NCBI GenBank assembly: GCA_002049455.2
Contig: KV918774.1
Span: 62,001 to 126,000 of the forward strand
Reading direction: 5' to 3'
Length of the DNA stretch: 64,000 nucleotides
DNA from: Porphyra umbilicalis
Taxonomy: Eukaryota; Rhodophyta; Bangiophyceae; Bangiales; Bangiaceae
Part shown: positions 1 to 10,608 of the stretch, piece after piece
How positions within the stretch are numbered: the first letter of the stretch is position 1
How the letters are laid out: every line of letters starts with the position of its first letter
The notes under the pieces: generated by a model
Database searches by the model: none
The model's input: the letters and a program-made list of their open reading frames with translations, nothing else
What the model was told of the DNA's origin: nothing
Made by a program: the position numbers and the translations under genes

Positions 1-188
1 TCCAGGTTGCTGGATTGTTGCTGACTGCGTCGCCACATCTGCAGGATCTGACCAATGAGATGCCCTCGGGCGACTCTGTCGTCTGCAAACAGTTGAATAC
101 TGCGTTCTCGTGCGCCCTCGGGCAAGGAAAATCCCTCAGTTATATGACATGTCATAAAACTGGAGCGCATATAACCGGATATTGACTG
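1..188 (-). repeat. pogo-type MITE, truncated by the window start
   Basis: This is the reverse-complement relative of the complete MITE at 48006-48239. It ends in the terminal inverted repeat CAGTCAATATCCGGTTATAT (read on the minus strand from 188) and is followed by TA at 189-190, the target duplication typical of Tc1/mariner/pogo elements. The near-palindrome around 136-163 (AGTTATATGACATGTCAT core) is shared with the other copy. It has no coding capacity. The terminus resembles the right end of the pogo-like element at 4494-6670, which suggests that family mobilised it. Confidence 0.8.
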
Positions 189-190
189 TA

Positions 191-846
191 CATCCCTACG
201 GCGACCGCCGGCGTACTTCTCACGGGCCTCTGACCTTGTCGCCTCTGCCACAACTCCCCCTTTCGCGCACTTTCTGTGTAGGGTATTGTCCTTGCATGAA
301 CTTGTGGCGACCTGGACAGTAGCAAAACAAGAACAGGACATGTTTTGATTGGTGCTCTGCTGATTTCCTGCCAATTCATGGGCCAAAAGTTTGGCTCTGG
401 CGCAATTACTCGTGTTGACATCGGCAACAGTTCCTGGCAGACAAATGCTACCGCGCACGCTCCCGCTGTGGGGTGGAGTAACGGTAATGCCAGGGTTGGA
501 TTGTGGATTAGTAGGGTTGAGTCGTGTAGTTGGGGTTGGATCGTGTAATAGGTACCACTAACGGTGTACTAAGAGAGCGTGTGGCAAAAAAGCCGCGGGT
601 TTGAGCCCCGGATCGCTCGAAAAGAAGCCAGTCGCTATCAGGGCGTGCGGCTATCAGGGCGTGCGCGCCCCCCACCTCCGCTACGCCCCCACCGCCTCCA
701 TATGAGGCGCTGCGCGCCTGATGTAGCGCGCACTTTTTCGGCGCCCCGCACGCTCCATGGGGGCGCCTGTGCAGTGTTTTCCGGGGCAAATCCTAGAGGC
801 AGCCACGCTCCGCTCTGCGCGAAAAACGCAGTGTCATCTCGGCATG
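191..846. other. unassigned stretch, no gene seen
   Basis: Short open frames only, on both strands, with no recognisable domain. Moderately GC-rich unique-looking DNA between two MITEs. I see no feature in it. Confidence 0.5.
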
Positions 847-848
847 TA

Positions 849-1289
849 TTGCTGATCCCCCAATTCTGTCCTCGTCGACCAGGAACGGTTCCTGGCGGTA
901 CGGTTCTTGTGGAACTGGCCATCTATTGGTTAAACGCAGCCGTAAACAGCTGCTCAGCACGAATCTGAGGCGTCCTATTGGCTCTCCCTCCGCCACTTCC
1001 GTGCAGAACCGAGATCCTTCTTTTTCTTGAGATTTTCTTCCGATCCCTTCCGTGTCAAGGGAGCAACTGGCCCGCAATCGTTGGGATATCGAGATTTTCT
1101 GGGAGATACGCAGAAAAGTGCAGAAAAACGAAGGCGTCGATTGTGCGATTGGGGGCCGTACGGGCACATTCTGTAAAGATCGGGCCGGACATGCACTGCT
1201 GTCGGACTGCTCGACCAATGAGAGATCTGCATTCATTGCCGTTCCACTACCGTTCCGGGGCGATGAGGACAGAATTGGGGGATCAGCAA
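849..1289. mobile_element. M2 MITE, intact 441-bp copy
   Basis: Near-perfect terminal inverted repeats (TTGCTGATCCCCCAATTCTG at the left, its complement at the right) are flanked by TA on both sides (847-848 and 1290-1291). The element is non-coding. Its left half recurs at 47014-47187 and, reversed, at 42700-42875. Its right half recurs, reversed, at about 39806-40026. A smaller relative with the same ends lies at 40287-40685. TA duplication and short TIRs point to the Tc1/mariner superfamily as the source of transposase. Confidence 0.85.
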
Positions 1290-1544
1290 TATGATCCCAG
1301 GATCTAAAACAACATGCAAACGTTTGCATCTCAAAACAGCTGAGAAGCTCTGAGAGCGCTCGCTGCGCGTTGCTGCGGCCGTGCGTCCAGAACGTGTCCC
1401 AGGCAACAGAAGGGAATGCCTCGGCCAGTGCGTTTACTGCTTCGCTATTGCAATACCATGGCCAGGCATGGGATGTCGGTGGTGATGACGACACGCACGG
1501 CCACCCCCCCAGGATGCTGTGCGGCACCCCCTGCACAAAAGTGA

Positions 1545-2650
1545 TCCATCCCCCCCCCCCTCCCGATGCTCTGAGCCACACCTTCCGACCGCCGTGTCAG
1601 CCGTGATGCACGTGTCGCGGCCGTATTGCACCTGTCCCGCCCGCCTGCCACGCCCCCCTCCCAAAGCCCCCCCCCCCGCCCCCCCCCGCTGCTCCCCTCT
1701 TCTCCCTCTGCTCCCCCGCTTCCATCCCTCTACTCTTCTCTCCCCTTCTTCCGCGTTACGCCCATGGGGGGCCGGTGGCGGGAACGGGCACCACCCCCTG
1801 CGCCGTCGCACCGCGCTGCGCCACCCGCCCCGGTGCGGCCCCCGCCCCCACATTGCCTCCCCCCTGCCCAATCCGCCACCTTCCTCCCCTTTTCCTGTCC
1901 CAGGCCCCCTTGCGCGCTCCCTCTTCACCCCGGGGGTTGGCGGTAGCAGCGGGCACCGCGCCCCGCCGCGCCGCGCCGTGGCTCTCCCGACGCGGCGCAG
2001 CGACCTCCGCCCCTGCCCCTCTCCGCTCCCCCGTGTGAAGGGGTCAGCGGCGGCAAGTCGGGCCGACGACGGGCCCAGCGTGCGGCAGGGGCGGCGTGTG
2101 GCGGAGGCAGCTTGTGCGGGGGCGGCCTGAGAGGTGGCGGCCTGTGCGGGGGCGGCCTGTGCGGGGGTGGCGGGCGGCGGGGGCGGCGGGCGGCGGGAGC
2201 GGCGGGCGGCAGAAGCGGCGGGCGACGGGAGCGGCTTACTGTGGGAGGTCCGCCTGCGAACGCAGCCGGATGTAGGCGTGGCCGGCGGCGGAGGCGGGCG
2301 CTGGCGGGCGCGGCGGCCGGCGGGCGAGGTGGCCACTGGCTGCGGCGGGTTTTAGGTTGGGTGGTCGGCGGGTGGGGTACCTGGCAGCGAGGGATGGTGG
2401 TGGCAGTGGCCAATAGTGGGAGCGGCCGGCGGCGGGAGCGGCCAACGGCGGGGTCGATCGGCATCTGTCTGCCGGCGGCGGGGGCGACCAGCGGCGGGCG
2501 GCGATGGAGCCTGTCAGGGTGGGTGGTCGGTGGGGGTGGTGGCCGACCGCAACTGCTGGTTGGCAGCGGGGCTGGCGGGGGGGCCTGCGGGCGGCGGCGG
2601 CTAGCGGCGGCTGGTGTCGGAGTGGGCGGTCGGTGGGTGGTGTGGCTGGC
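1545..2650. repeat. low-complexity C-rich then GGC-rich block
   Basis: From about 1545 to 2040 the + strand is dominated by C runs and C/T stretches. From about 2040 to 2650 it switches to GGC/GGGGGC-rich sequence. The long open frames here on both strands are composition artefacts: few A/T-rich stop codons and translations of only P, R, A and G. No domain is visible. Confidence 0.7.
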
Positions 2651-2690
2651 GGCCTCACAGGGGGATTATGCGCCGCGGTTGTGTGAGAGT

Positions 2691-4490
2691 GGGATACCCT
2701 CGAGCTATAAACGAGTCTGAAAAGAGCTCACCGGATGCCTGGTGTGCAAGGGACCCACGCTCACCATGTGCGGACTGCTGGGTTGATCAAAAGCACTACG
2801 TACGTACTGCGGGCGTCCAGTGGGGGTGCTGATGTGGTTCCAGTGGGGGTGCTGATGTGGTTCTTCGGGCTCTACACATAGTATAGGGTGTGCGGTGAGC
2901 ACACACACAAAATGTTGGCTAGCCCACAGTCTGAGCACAGTGGGGAGGTGGTGGCAGTTTCCAGGTTCGGTGGTAGGGGTTGTGACCTTCGGGGGGTGGA
3001 AAGAGCATGAAGGAGGCCTTTGTACGCTTAGCCAGTCACAATGCCGTTCCCAGGACCCTTCAAAGGTTCAAAACCGAGTCTTTAAAAAAAATATATATAT
3101 ATATTTTGGTCGAGTTCCGCCGAGGCGTGCCGTCCGGTCCTTCATATCGGACCAGACGGCAGCTGAGTACCACGCGACAACAAGGCCACACCAACTCATG
3201 TGGAAACTAAGAAGAATGGGCACAGAGTACTGTAGGAGGAATGTGGTGACGTTTATTCTGCGAGAAAAGAAACAGAACAGTCGTAGGCAGGAAACGAAGC
3301 GTAGAGTCGTAACCCACTGGATTGGACCGTGTCAGCACCAACACGTGATTCACTGGATTGACCAGTGTCAGTGTCAATCTGCTGTTTACAATGAATCTGA
3401 CGCGCTGTCAGAGGGGGTCCTGACGCACCAGTTGATGGTGGTCTCTCCTGCCTGCTCTGTGCTCATGCCTCCCTCAGTTGGGCGGTGTCCCAGCTGGGCG
3501 GTGTCGCCACGTCAGCTGCGGCCGCTGTCGTGACTGTTTGGAGGCACGCTGAATTCCACCGTTGCTGGCTCCCCCCAGCGTCGCCGCTCCCACCACATCA
3601 GTGCTTCCCCCGTTCATTGCGGCCTCCCCCCACCACCGCTACCTACCTCGATCAACGCTGCCTCTTTCCTCCACCGCTGCCTCCCCCCGCCACTGCTGCC
3701 CCCCACTACCACTGCTGCCTGCCCCCAGCGTCGCCGCTCCCATCGTTTCACAGCTCCCTCCTCCATTGCTGTCTCCCCCCAATTCTGCTACCTTCCCCCA
3801 CTGTTGTTTTCTCCCCCCACTGCTGCTGTGTCTCTTTTTCAACGGCATCCCCCCTCCATCACCGCTGCAACCATAGGTAGCCTCACGCAGCTGGGTGGTG
3901 GCGGGGGGGCGAGCCAGCGTCCTGCAGCGTGTCACCGCAACAACTCTCTCTGCTGCCCGTGCGGCCGCAGCCCAGCTGCCTACCCCCGTCCTTCCTTCTG
4001 CGCGGAATGTGATTTTTGCCCCATCTACCGTCGAGCCGGACACGCCCGCCGCCGCCACCGCTGCGGAGCAAGCGGGGACGGCGGCAGCCAGAAGCGGGGA
4101 GGGGTGGCGGCGCGCATAAAGACTGCGGCGACCAGGGGGAGGGGGGGGGGCGATTACCGCGCGGAAGGAGGGAGGGAAGGATCAGCAGGGAGGAGGCGGC
4201 AGTCAACTGGTCAAGGCGGTGGCCAGGAACATGCGTGGGAAACAGTAGCAGTGTCGGACGCAATGAAGCTATACCGAGGCAGACGGTCATGCACAGACAC
4301 GAGTACAAGGGGTACAAGGAGTGTTGTGAAGTACCATCCCTCGCACGTGGCATCATCCCCGCTAGAACCCCCCCCCCCCCAGAAGCCCCGAAATCCACTC
4401 CCTCACCCCTCCACGTGGCGGCACGGCAGGCGTTCCCCCCCCCCCGAAGTGAGGTGCAAATGTTAGCATGTTGTTTAAGATTTGCAAATC
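2691..4490. other. gene-free stretch with small repeats
   Basis: No gene recognised. It contains a direct 23-bp duplication (2817-2839 and 2840-2862), an A-run followed by a (TA)n tract at about 3084-3107, a C/T-rich degenerate tract with repeated CCGCTGC/CACTGCTGC words (about 3550-3870), and short C runs near 4370 and 4435. Confidence 0.55.
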
Positions 4491-4516
4491 CTACAGGAAT
4501 ATACGGTTAAATCCGT

Positions 4517-4547
4517 CCCGGTTATATCCACAGTGGATATAACCGGG
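4517..4547. repeat. palindromic subterminal motif of the pogo-like element
   Basis: Perfect inverted repeat: arms CCCGGTTATATCCAC (4517-4531) and its complement (4533-4547) around one central base. It duplicates the core of the element's own right terminus, so it is probably a transposase-binding site. Confidence 0.7.
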
Positions 4548-4655
4548 CCGAAGAACGCACCAAAGGCGCCGAGAGAACGGGGAATGTGGACTGCAAACGC
4601 ATTTATGGTCCACCTTTTGAATTTATTCCAAGACCGGATCAACTGACACAAATCC

Positions 4656-6431
4656 ATGGATGACTATATAACCCCTTCCCTCGGCGGTCGGATCAGAGCC
4701 GATCGACCACCGGTGCGCGCCTTGTCACGGGCGATCCGCCCCCACTTTGCGCACCTCCGCTCCTCTTCCTACCCCCGCAACCACACCAACCGCACCTACC
4801 GCACTGTTCACATCACCAAGACGCTCGCAAACGCCATTGACGCCGCCGCTGCGGCTGCTGAGGCTGTGTTGGCCGAGAGCAGCCAGGCGTTGGCAGCGGA
4901 GCACGGGGAGAGTCTACGTGCGGCTGCTAGGGCCGCCGCTGTGACGGCGAATGCTGTCTTGTCGTCACCCCCTGCTGCACGCGCGCCGGCTCGACATGTT
5001 GGAGGCGCGCGTCGGCGCCGTACGCCGATGTCTTTTGACACAAAGCTGCGCGTCATTGGCTGGCATGCAGCGGGGACGAGCATCGACTTCATTAGCCGAC
5101 AGCTGAACCAGCAGTATGACCGCAGCGGGCTCTACAAGATCATCAAGCAGAAGGACGCCCTGCTGGCCCGAGCCGCCGAAAGAGCGGCGGGCCGCGGTCT
5201 CACTTCCAAGACAAGCAACAACCCGGACGTCGACAAGAAGCTCCTGGAGTGGTTACTGGCCGTGCGCGCGAGGGGCCGGAAGCGTGTGCCGCTGTGACTT
5301 GCTATCCTCCGGGCAAAGGCCGTACAGATTGCGGAGCACCTCGGTGTTACGGACTTCGCGGCGTCCAACGGCTTCATCCAGCGGTGGGCGCGGCTTCACG
5401 GCCTTTCGAACGTCGCGCTACATGGGTGCGGCGCGTTCGCCAATGTGAAGGAGACGGCGGCGCGCATGGCTGCCATCCGGCAGCAACTGGAGGGCGTCAA
5501 CCTGATCTACAATGTGGGCGAGACCGGGCTTCTATATCGGGGCCTACCATCGAGATCATACGTGCCTTTGGAGGACCGTCGAACGGCTCGGGGGTCTAAG
5601 GCGATAAAGAGCAAGGACCGCGTCACACTCACGCTGTGCTTCAACTCTACTGGCTCCCACAAGCTGCCGGTGACGATGATCGGCAAGGCGGTGCAGCCGA
5701 TGTGCTTCGCAGGCGAGGGCAATGAGTGTCCCCTGCCCTGCTTCTCTCAAAAGTCGGCCTGGACGGACGCGTCGGTCTTCAAGCCCTGGTTCGATGAAGT
5801 GTTCGTCTCAGCGGTGCGGGCGCGCACGAGACACCAAGTGTACCTGATCATGGACAACCTGAGCTGCCACGGCTCCATCGCCAACCCGCAAGTCACCATC
5901 ATTGAGCTTCCGCCCAACACGACAGCTGTTTTCCAGCCGCTGAACGCTGGCATCATCGCGACGCTGAAGATCCGATATAAGAAGCGGCTGCTGCACCAAG
6001 TCGTCTCCAACCTCGACGTTCTGCTGTCGAGCAAAGCGCGCGACCCTCGAGAACCGCGGGGAGGGGTTCTCGAAGACGGGGGACATGCTCATCTCCTCGA
6101 CGCGGCCAAGTTCATCCTGGAGGAGTGGAACGAGATGCCGCCCGAGCAGATTGTCTGCTGCTGGCTGAAGGCGGACTGCCTGCCCACCGAGGCCAACGCT
6201 GAACTGAGGCGCCAGCTGGGTGACATTCTGCTTGTCGCCGACAGCGAGCACATGGACGTGTCTTCTCTGGTGGCCATGATGGCCAACACGACGCTGGAGC
6301 ACGAGTTTGAGGGCGTGAGCGGTCCGGACCAGGCGCAGGCGATGCGTCGCTGGCTGGTCGCTGAGACCGAAGTTGAGGCCATGGATCAGACGGTTGACAT
6401 GGTCCTGGCTGGGGCGGACAATGACGAGTGA
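4656..6431 (+). pseudogene. pogo/Jerky-type DDE_1 transposase, inactivated
   Basis: One frame of 591 codons runs from ATG 4656 to the stop before 6432, broken by one in-frame TGA at 5295-5297. The N-terminal third has a basic helix-turn-helix (around RRRRTPMSFDTKLRVIGWHA) and a CENP-B-like second DNA-binding segment. The C-terminal part is a DDE_1 nuclease with the family landmarks ETGLLY, MDNLSCH and QPLNAGIIATLK. Established knowledge: the family signature is N-x-DETGL, then L-D-N, then QPLD. Here the first Asp reads Gly (codon 5517) and the third reads Asn (codon 5943), while the middle Asp (5853) is kept. With the stop codon, the protein should be catalytically dead. It lies within the TIRs at 4494 and 6670. 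Confidence 0.85.
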
Positions 6432-6672
6432 TGGGGCATGAGGGAGGGATACGAGTGACGTTGACGCGCTATCAGGTTCTGCCAAGGCAAATAAATCTTG
6501 CATTTCATCCCGTCTGAGATCCCCATAAATGCTGCCTTCCATACTTCTTTTGCTGCCGAGTAGTATTGAAAGACCTCATTGCAGCCGATCGCGAAGTCTC
6601 TCAAGGCGCTCATAACTTCTGTCAGCAACTGTAAACAAAAATGGCGATGGATATAACCGAATAATGACTGTA

Positions 6673-8017
6673 CCTCCATCTCGGCACCCTCGGTGCCCGG
6701 CTCCGGCGCTCCGCGCCTACGCTCGCCCGAGCCGGGCCCCGAGAGTGCCTCGCTGACACTGCGTTTTTCGCCGCAGTGCTCGCTACCAAATTTATATAGA
6801 AAGATGACCCGTGCATTCCGGGACATGTGATTGATTTGGCGGCGTGCTGTGATTGGACACGAAGCCTTGAATCGATATTCATCGCATCAACCCCCCCTTT
6901 CCAAGGCTGGCATTATCTGAGTTGTGGGGTGGGGTCTTGAGAAATACGCGAAGGGCGGGGGGTTGCCACTCTCAGTCGATGCGGCTGCCGCTACGGCGGC
7001 AGCCACCGCCCTGAGTCGGGAACAGCCCGCCGGCTGTGCGCGCGAGCGCCCCCCCCCCCCCACACTCACGGCGGCGCTGCTGAAATAAGGGGCCGCATCG
7101 CGTCTCTGCGCCGTCTGCCTCGAGTGCTTCGCCCCCGACGCGCTGAGCGAGTGCCTCCGCGCCACAGGGGGGGGGATCTCCCAGTTATAACCAGGCCTCA
7201 CCAAGAGTATTTTGGGAAGGGTATCACTCGAGTATATTTTTCGGGTATATACTCATACTCGCGGGATTTTTCGGTCCTTCCCCAATACCCATACTCGGTA
7301 AATGAGCAGTGGTCAGATACCCGCGAAGCCTGACGTCCAAGGGTATCAAGAGTGTCACTCGTACTCTCGATTCTGGATAATTCGACACTTTTGACGGTGA
7401 ATTGACCGGATACTCCCACATCAAATGGATTCCTGGCAATCTGAGCAGAGGCAGAGCGTGCGATTCGGGCCAACATCACGCATCTGCATGCGTGCGAAGC
7501 GAGTGACAGCCCACCATCGTCTGCCTTTGGGCCACGCTCATCGAATTGGGAAAACCGACCCAAGTCCTGATCCGGTTTCAGACCGCATCAGAAGCTGATA
7601 CCGTTGCGGTTTTGATGGGGCTTCGCGATGCGGGTCGAACCGATGGGGTTCTGATGGGGCCGCAAATGGAGCATTTCGGGAGATTCAATATGATGACAAA
7701 GGATCTCGTGACCCGGATCACGTGCGCGATGCCGTCGGGCTGCCCCACCCAGCCCGGCTGCCCGCTCTATTTTTGGACGCTGGTCCAGCCCGGCTGCCCG
7801 CTATATTTTTGGACGCTGGGCGCGCGGCCCCGCATCGCTACGGGGGCTGGTCCGGGGCGCGACAGCGCCGAGGTCGCTGCTCGCAGATAGAAATACAAAC
7901 CCTTCTCATGCTATGGCGAAACCGACGATCCGCCGCCGTGGAGCATCCCCAAGGCAGCCAAAGACGACTGCAAAAAGATGCGCGCACAATAATGCGCACA
8001 TCATGATTGTCGGCTTG
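6673..8017. other. gene-free stretch containing a GTATC-rich repeat
   Basis: No gene recognised. From about 7188 to 7420 lies a repeat rich in GGGTATCA/TACTC words that begins with CCAGGCCTCACCAAG after TTATAA. A reversed relative lies at about 31871-32092. A partial direct repeat (GCCCGGCTGCCCGCT, at about 7751 and 7789) follows further right. Confidence 0.5.
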
Positions 8018-10608
8018 TTAGTACTGTGGCAGGCTGCGCTCCAGGGCCGCACCGTCGACCATCTCCAGGCCGTTGTCAACCTTCTCAGTCCTGGGGAAAT
8101 TTGCGTCCATGCGGCGCACCTCGGCCACCCACATAGGGAAGTGGCCGTCACCGACAGACTCAGCACGCGATGACACACGTGTCCCGGCGGCGAGCTCGAG
8201 GACGTTGCGGATCTTGGTAGAAACGAAAGCAAAGTGCCCAAGGGTGGCGCGGATGATGCGCCCGTCGGTGGGACCCGTCGGCTCGGAGACGAGGGTGGCG
8301 GCGCCGACGGCGCGGAAGAGAGCGGCGAGCGCGTCGAGGCACGCCTCCCGTCCGCGAGCGGTCCGGTAATACGCACAGCCTTCCAGCAGCTGCTTTGCCG
8401 TGGCCACGTCCAGCGTCTTGACCTCCACGCCCAGCGTCGCAAAGTACGTGTTGGTGATGAGCTCTGTCCAAGATTGATGCAGGTGAGGCTTCACGCGCAG
8501 AACAAGCATTGACAGGCGGACGTTGACAAAGATGGAGGAGTTGCGCCTGCTGGCGCGGCGGATGAACTCGTTCAGCCACGCCTCTGCCTTGGTTGTGCCC
8601 TGCTTCATGCAGGACTCGGCAGCATCGATGGCCGTGTCCCAGTTGTCGTCACAGTTGGAGAACACCGCCACTGTTTCAACGGCCGTCGCAAACTGGTTCA
8701 TTAAGACATCACGGTAGGCCTTCTGTGGGACACTCAATGCAAGCCACCTCAGAGAGCATCACAAAAACAAGCAGAGACAGCGGGGGGTGGTCAGAAGCAG
8801 GACCAGGAAAGGAAGGGCAGGACGACGAGGCATCACACCATGCCCCGTCGCCATGGAAATCACCCGGAAAAGAGACTTCGCCGTGGGCCGATGGAGAAAC
8901 TCACCTTGACGTCTTCAAGCAGGGTCTTGGTGCGCTGCTTCGCGGTCTCGGCATCCTCCTTCTCCGATATAGAACCCTTCTTTATGACATCGTCCACGGC
9001 CACCTTTACAGCAGCCTCCACTTTCCGGACCGCCACCAGCGTCTGCTGGGTGAGGTTGACGGTCGTGTCGACCTTGGTCATCAGCGTCTTCATGTTCATG
9101 GCGGCCTCGTTGGTGCGGGCGCATAGGGAGGCCACGTCGATGCGCAAGTCGGCAGTGGACGCTCGAATGGCGTTGTCAATGACCTTCGACAACCGCGAAG
9201 CCGACGGTCCCATGCCCTCCACCGCAGCTCCAGCAGCCATGGTCTGCCCACCTTGCACGCACAAGGTGGACTGGGGCGGGGGAGGCGTGGTGGCAAGCGG
9301 GAATCTCACCACGGGTGAGGGGATGCTGCGGTTCGACCGCCACGTCAGCGGTCGCGACGGCGACGGGGGGGGCGATTCAACGTCGCTCGTCCCGGGAGTC
9401 GAAAAGCCGCCGACGGAACCCGACAAGGACGTCGACCTCGGGGGGCACGGAGGCGCTGACCCTGAGTCGCTCGCGTCGGCCGCCGAGACGACCTCCACCC
9501 AGCCGGCTGTCGACGTAGACGGCTGTGCCACACGGGGGACACCACTAGTCACCGCCCCATGGCGGTGGTCGACGCCCAAAAAATCCCCGTTGACATCATT
9601 CGTGGCTGCACCGGCGTTGATGATGCCGGCGTTGTCAATCGACATGCCACCGCGCGTCGCCGCAGGCCCCTCCGACGCCTCGTCGGAATGGGCCGCCGGC
9701 GCCGGTGACGAAGGACGAACTCCAGCGACGTTGGATGACGAGCCCGCGTCCATGAACGAGCGGCTGGCGGCGCCATCAGCACTGCCGCCAGACAGATCGA
9801 GCCGCTTGGCGGCTGCCGTCGCCCCGGCGGCCTCCAACTGACGCGCTAGGCGTGCCGCCGGGACGCGATGCGTCCGACGGCGGACCCCCGACACAACTGG
9901 CGACGCCGCCGTGATGGCGCACTTGCGTCGCGCCCCTTCGCATGCCTTTGTCACATCCGTCGTTGGTGTCGAGCCAACCACAAAGCCAGCCACCGTGGCG
10001 GTCCTCGTGCCCAAACTCCCAGCTGTATCCATGGGCGAGCCTGCTTCCGACAGGCCAGCAGGCAGCGCGGATGTGTACCGCCCAGCCGGAGGGCGTGTAC
10101 CGGTGGCTGTACTGCTCGAGGAGAGCGGGCTGTCCGTCGCGTCGAGAGATGGCGGTGACGACGACAGCGGGTAGGGAGGCGGTCGCGGCGCCAGCGGCGT
10201 CACAGTGGCGCCAGAGGTCGCGGCAGACCCCGCAGACATAACCCCAACAGGGGAAGCAGCCACCGGCCGGCGAGCCTTCTGAATCCCAAATGCCGGGCCG
10301 AGGTTGCCGTCCCGCCACTTGCCCTTTCCGCGCGCCCTAGGCGTCGCCGGTGAGGCTACTGACGCCGCCGCTGCCACCATGGCGCCCGTTCCCGTCGAGC
10401 GGCTCTGCTCGCCGTCGCCCATCGCCATGGACAGCATGATGTCCGCCGTGTTGTGCTCGTCAGTGACCGTGGCACCTTGCACACTGCCGGCCGACTGGCC
10501 AGCCGAGATCACCGCGGCTGCCGCGGCTGCGGCATTGGCTGCGGCTACGGCGGCGGCCTCTTGGCGCATCTCCATCTTACGGGTGCGGTCCGCCGCCGTG
10601 GGAGCCAT
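8018..10608 (-). CDS. two-exon gene, function unknown
   Basis: Proposed coding: 10608 down to 8905, then 8722 down to 8018 (802 aa). The intron 8904-8723 starts GTGAGT and ends CCCACAG, and both exons join in phase 0. The chosen Met (MAPTAADRTRKMEMRQ) follows a G-rich leader. A start at 10743 is also open but adds a low-complexity leader. The first about 460 residues are Ala/Ser/Pro/Thr-rich and probably disordered. Around the exon junction is a helical, charged segment (IKKGSISEKEDAETAKQRTK) likely to form a coiled coil, followed by a roughly 230-residue compact domain (AYRDVLMNQFATAVETVAVF onward) rich in helices. I do not recognise the family. It could be a host regulator or an accessory protein of a transposon, and nothing in the flanks decides this. 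Confidence 0.6.

Larger units (their letters stand above)
4494..6670 (+). mobile_element. pogo/Tigger-like DNA transposon, decayed
   Basis: The right end carries a TIR ending in CAGTCATTATTCGGTTATAT (minus strand from 6670), followed by TA (6671-6672). The left end begins at 4494 with a diverged version (CAGGAATATACGGTTAAATC) preceded by TA (4492-4493). The 2177-bp span encloses a single transposase reading frame at 4656-6431. Copies of the CGGTTATATCC word next to the left end probably mark subterminal transposase-binding sites. The same terminal word defines the MITEs at 1-188 and 48006-48239, so this family is the likely source of their mobility. Confidence 0.75.

Noticed and set aside
585-620. 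tRNA-like T-arm (GGGTTTGAGCCCC)
   Set aside because: No matching acceptor, D or anticodon arms could be drawn upstream.
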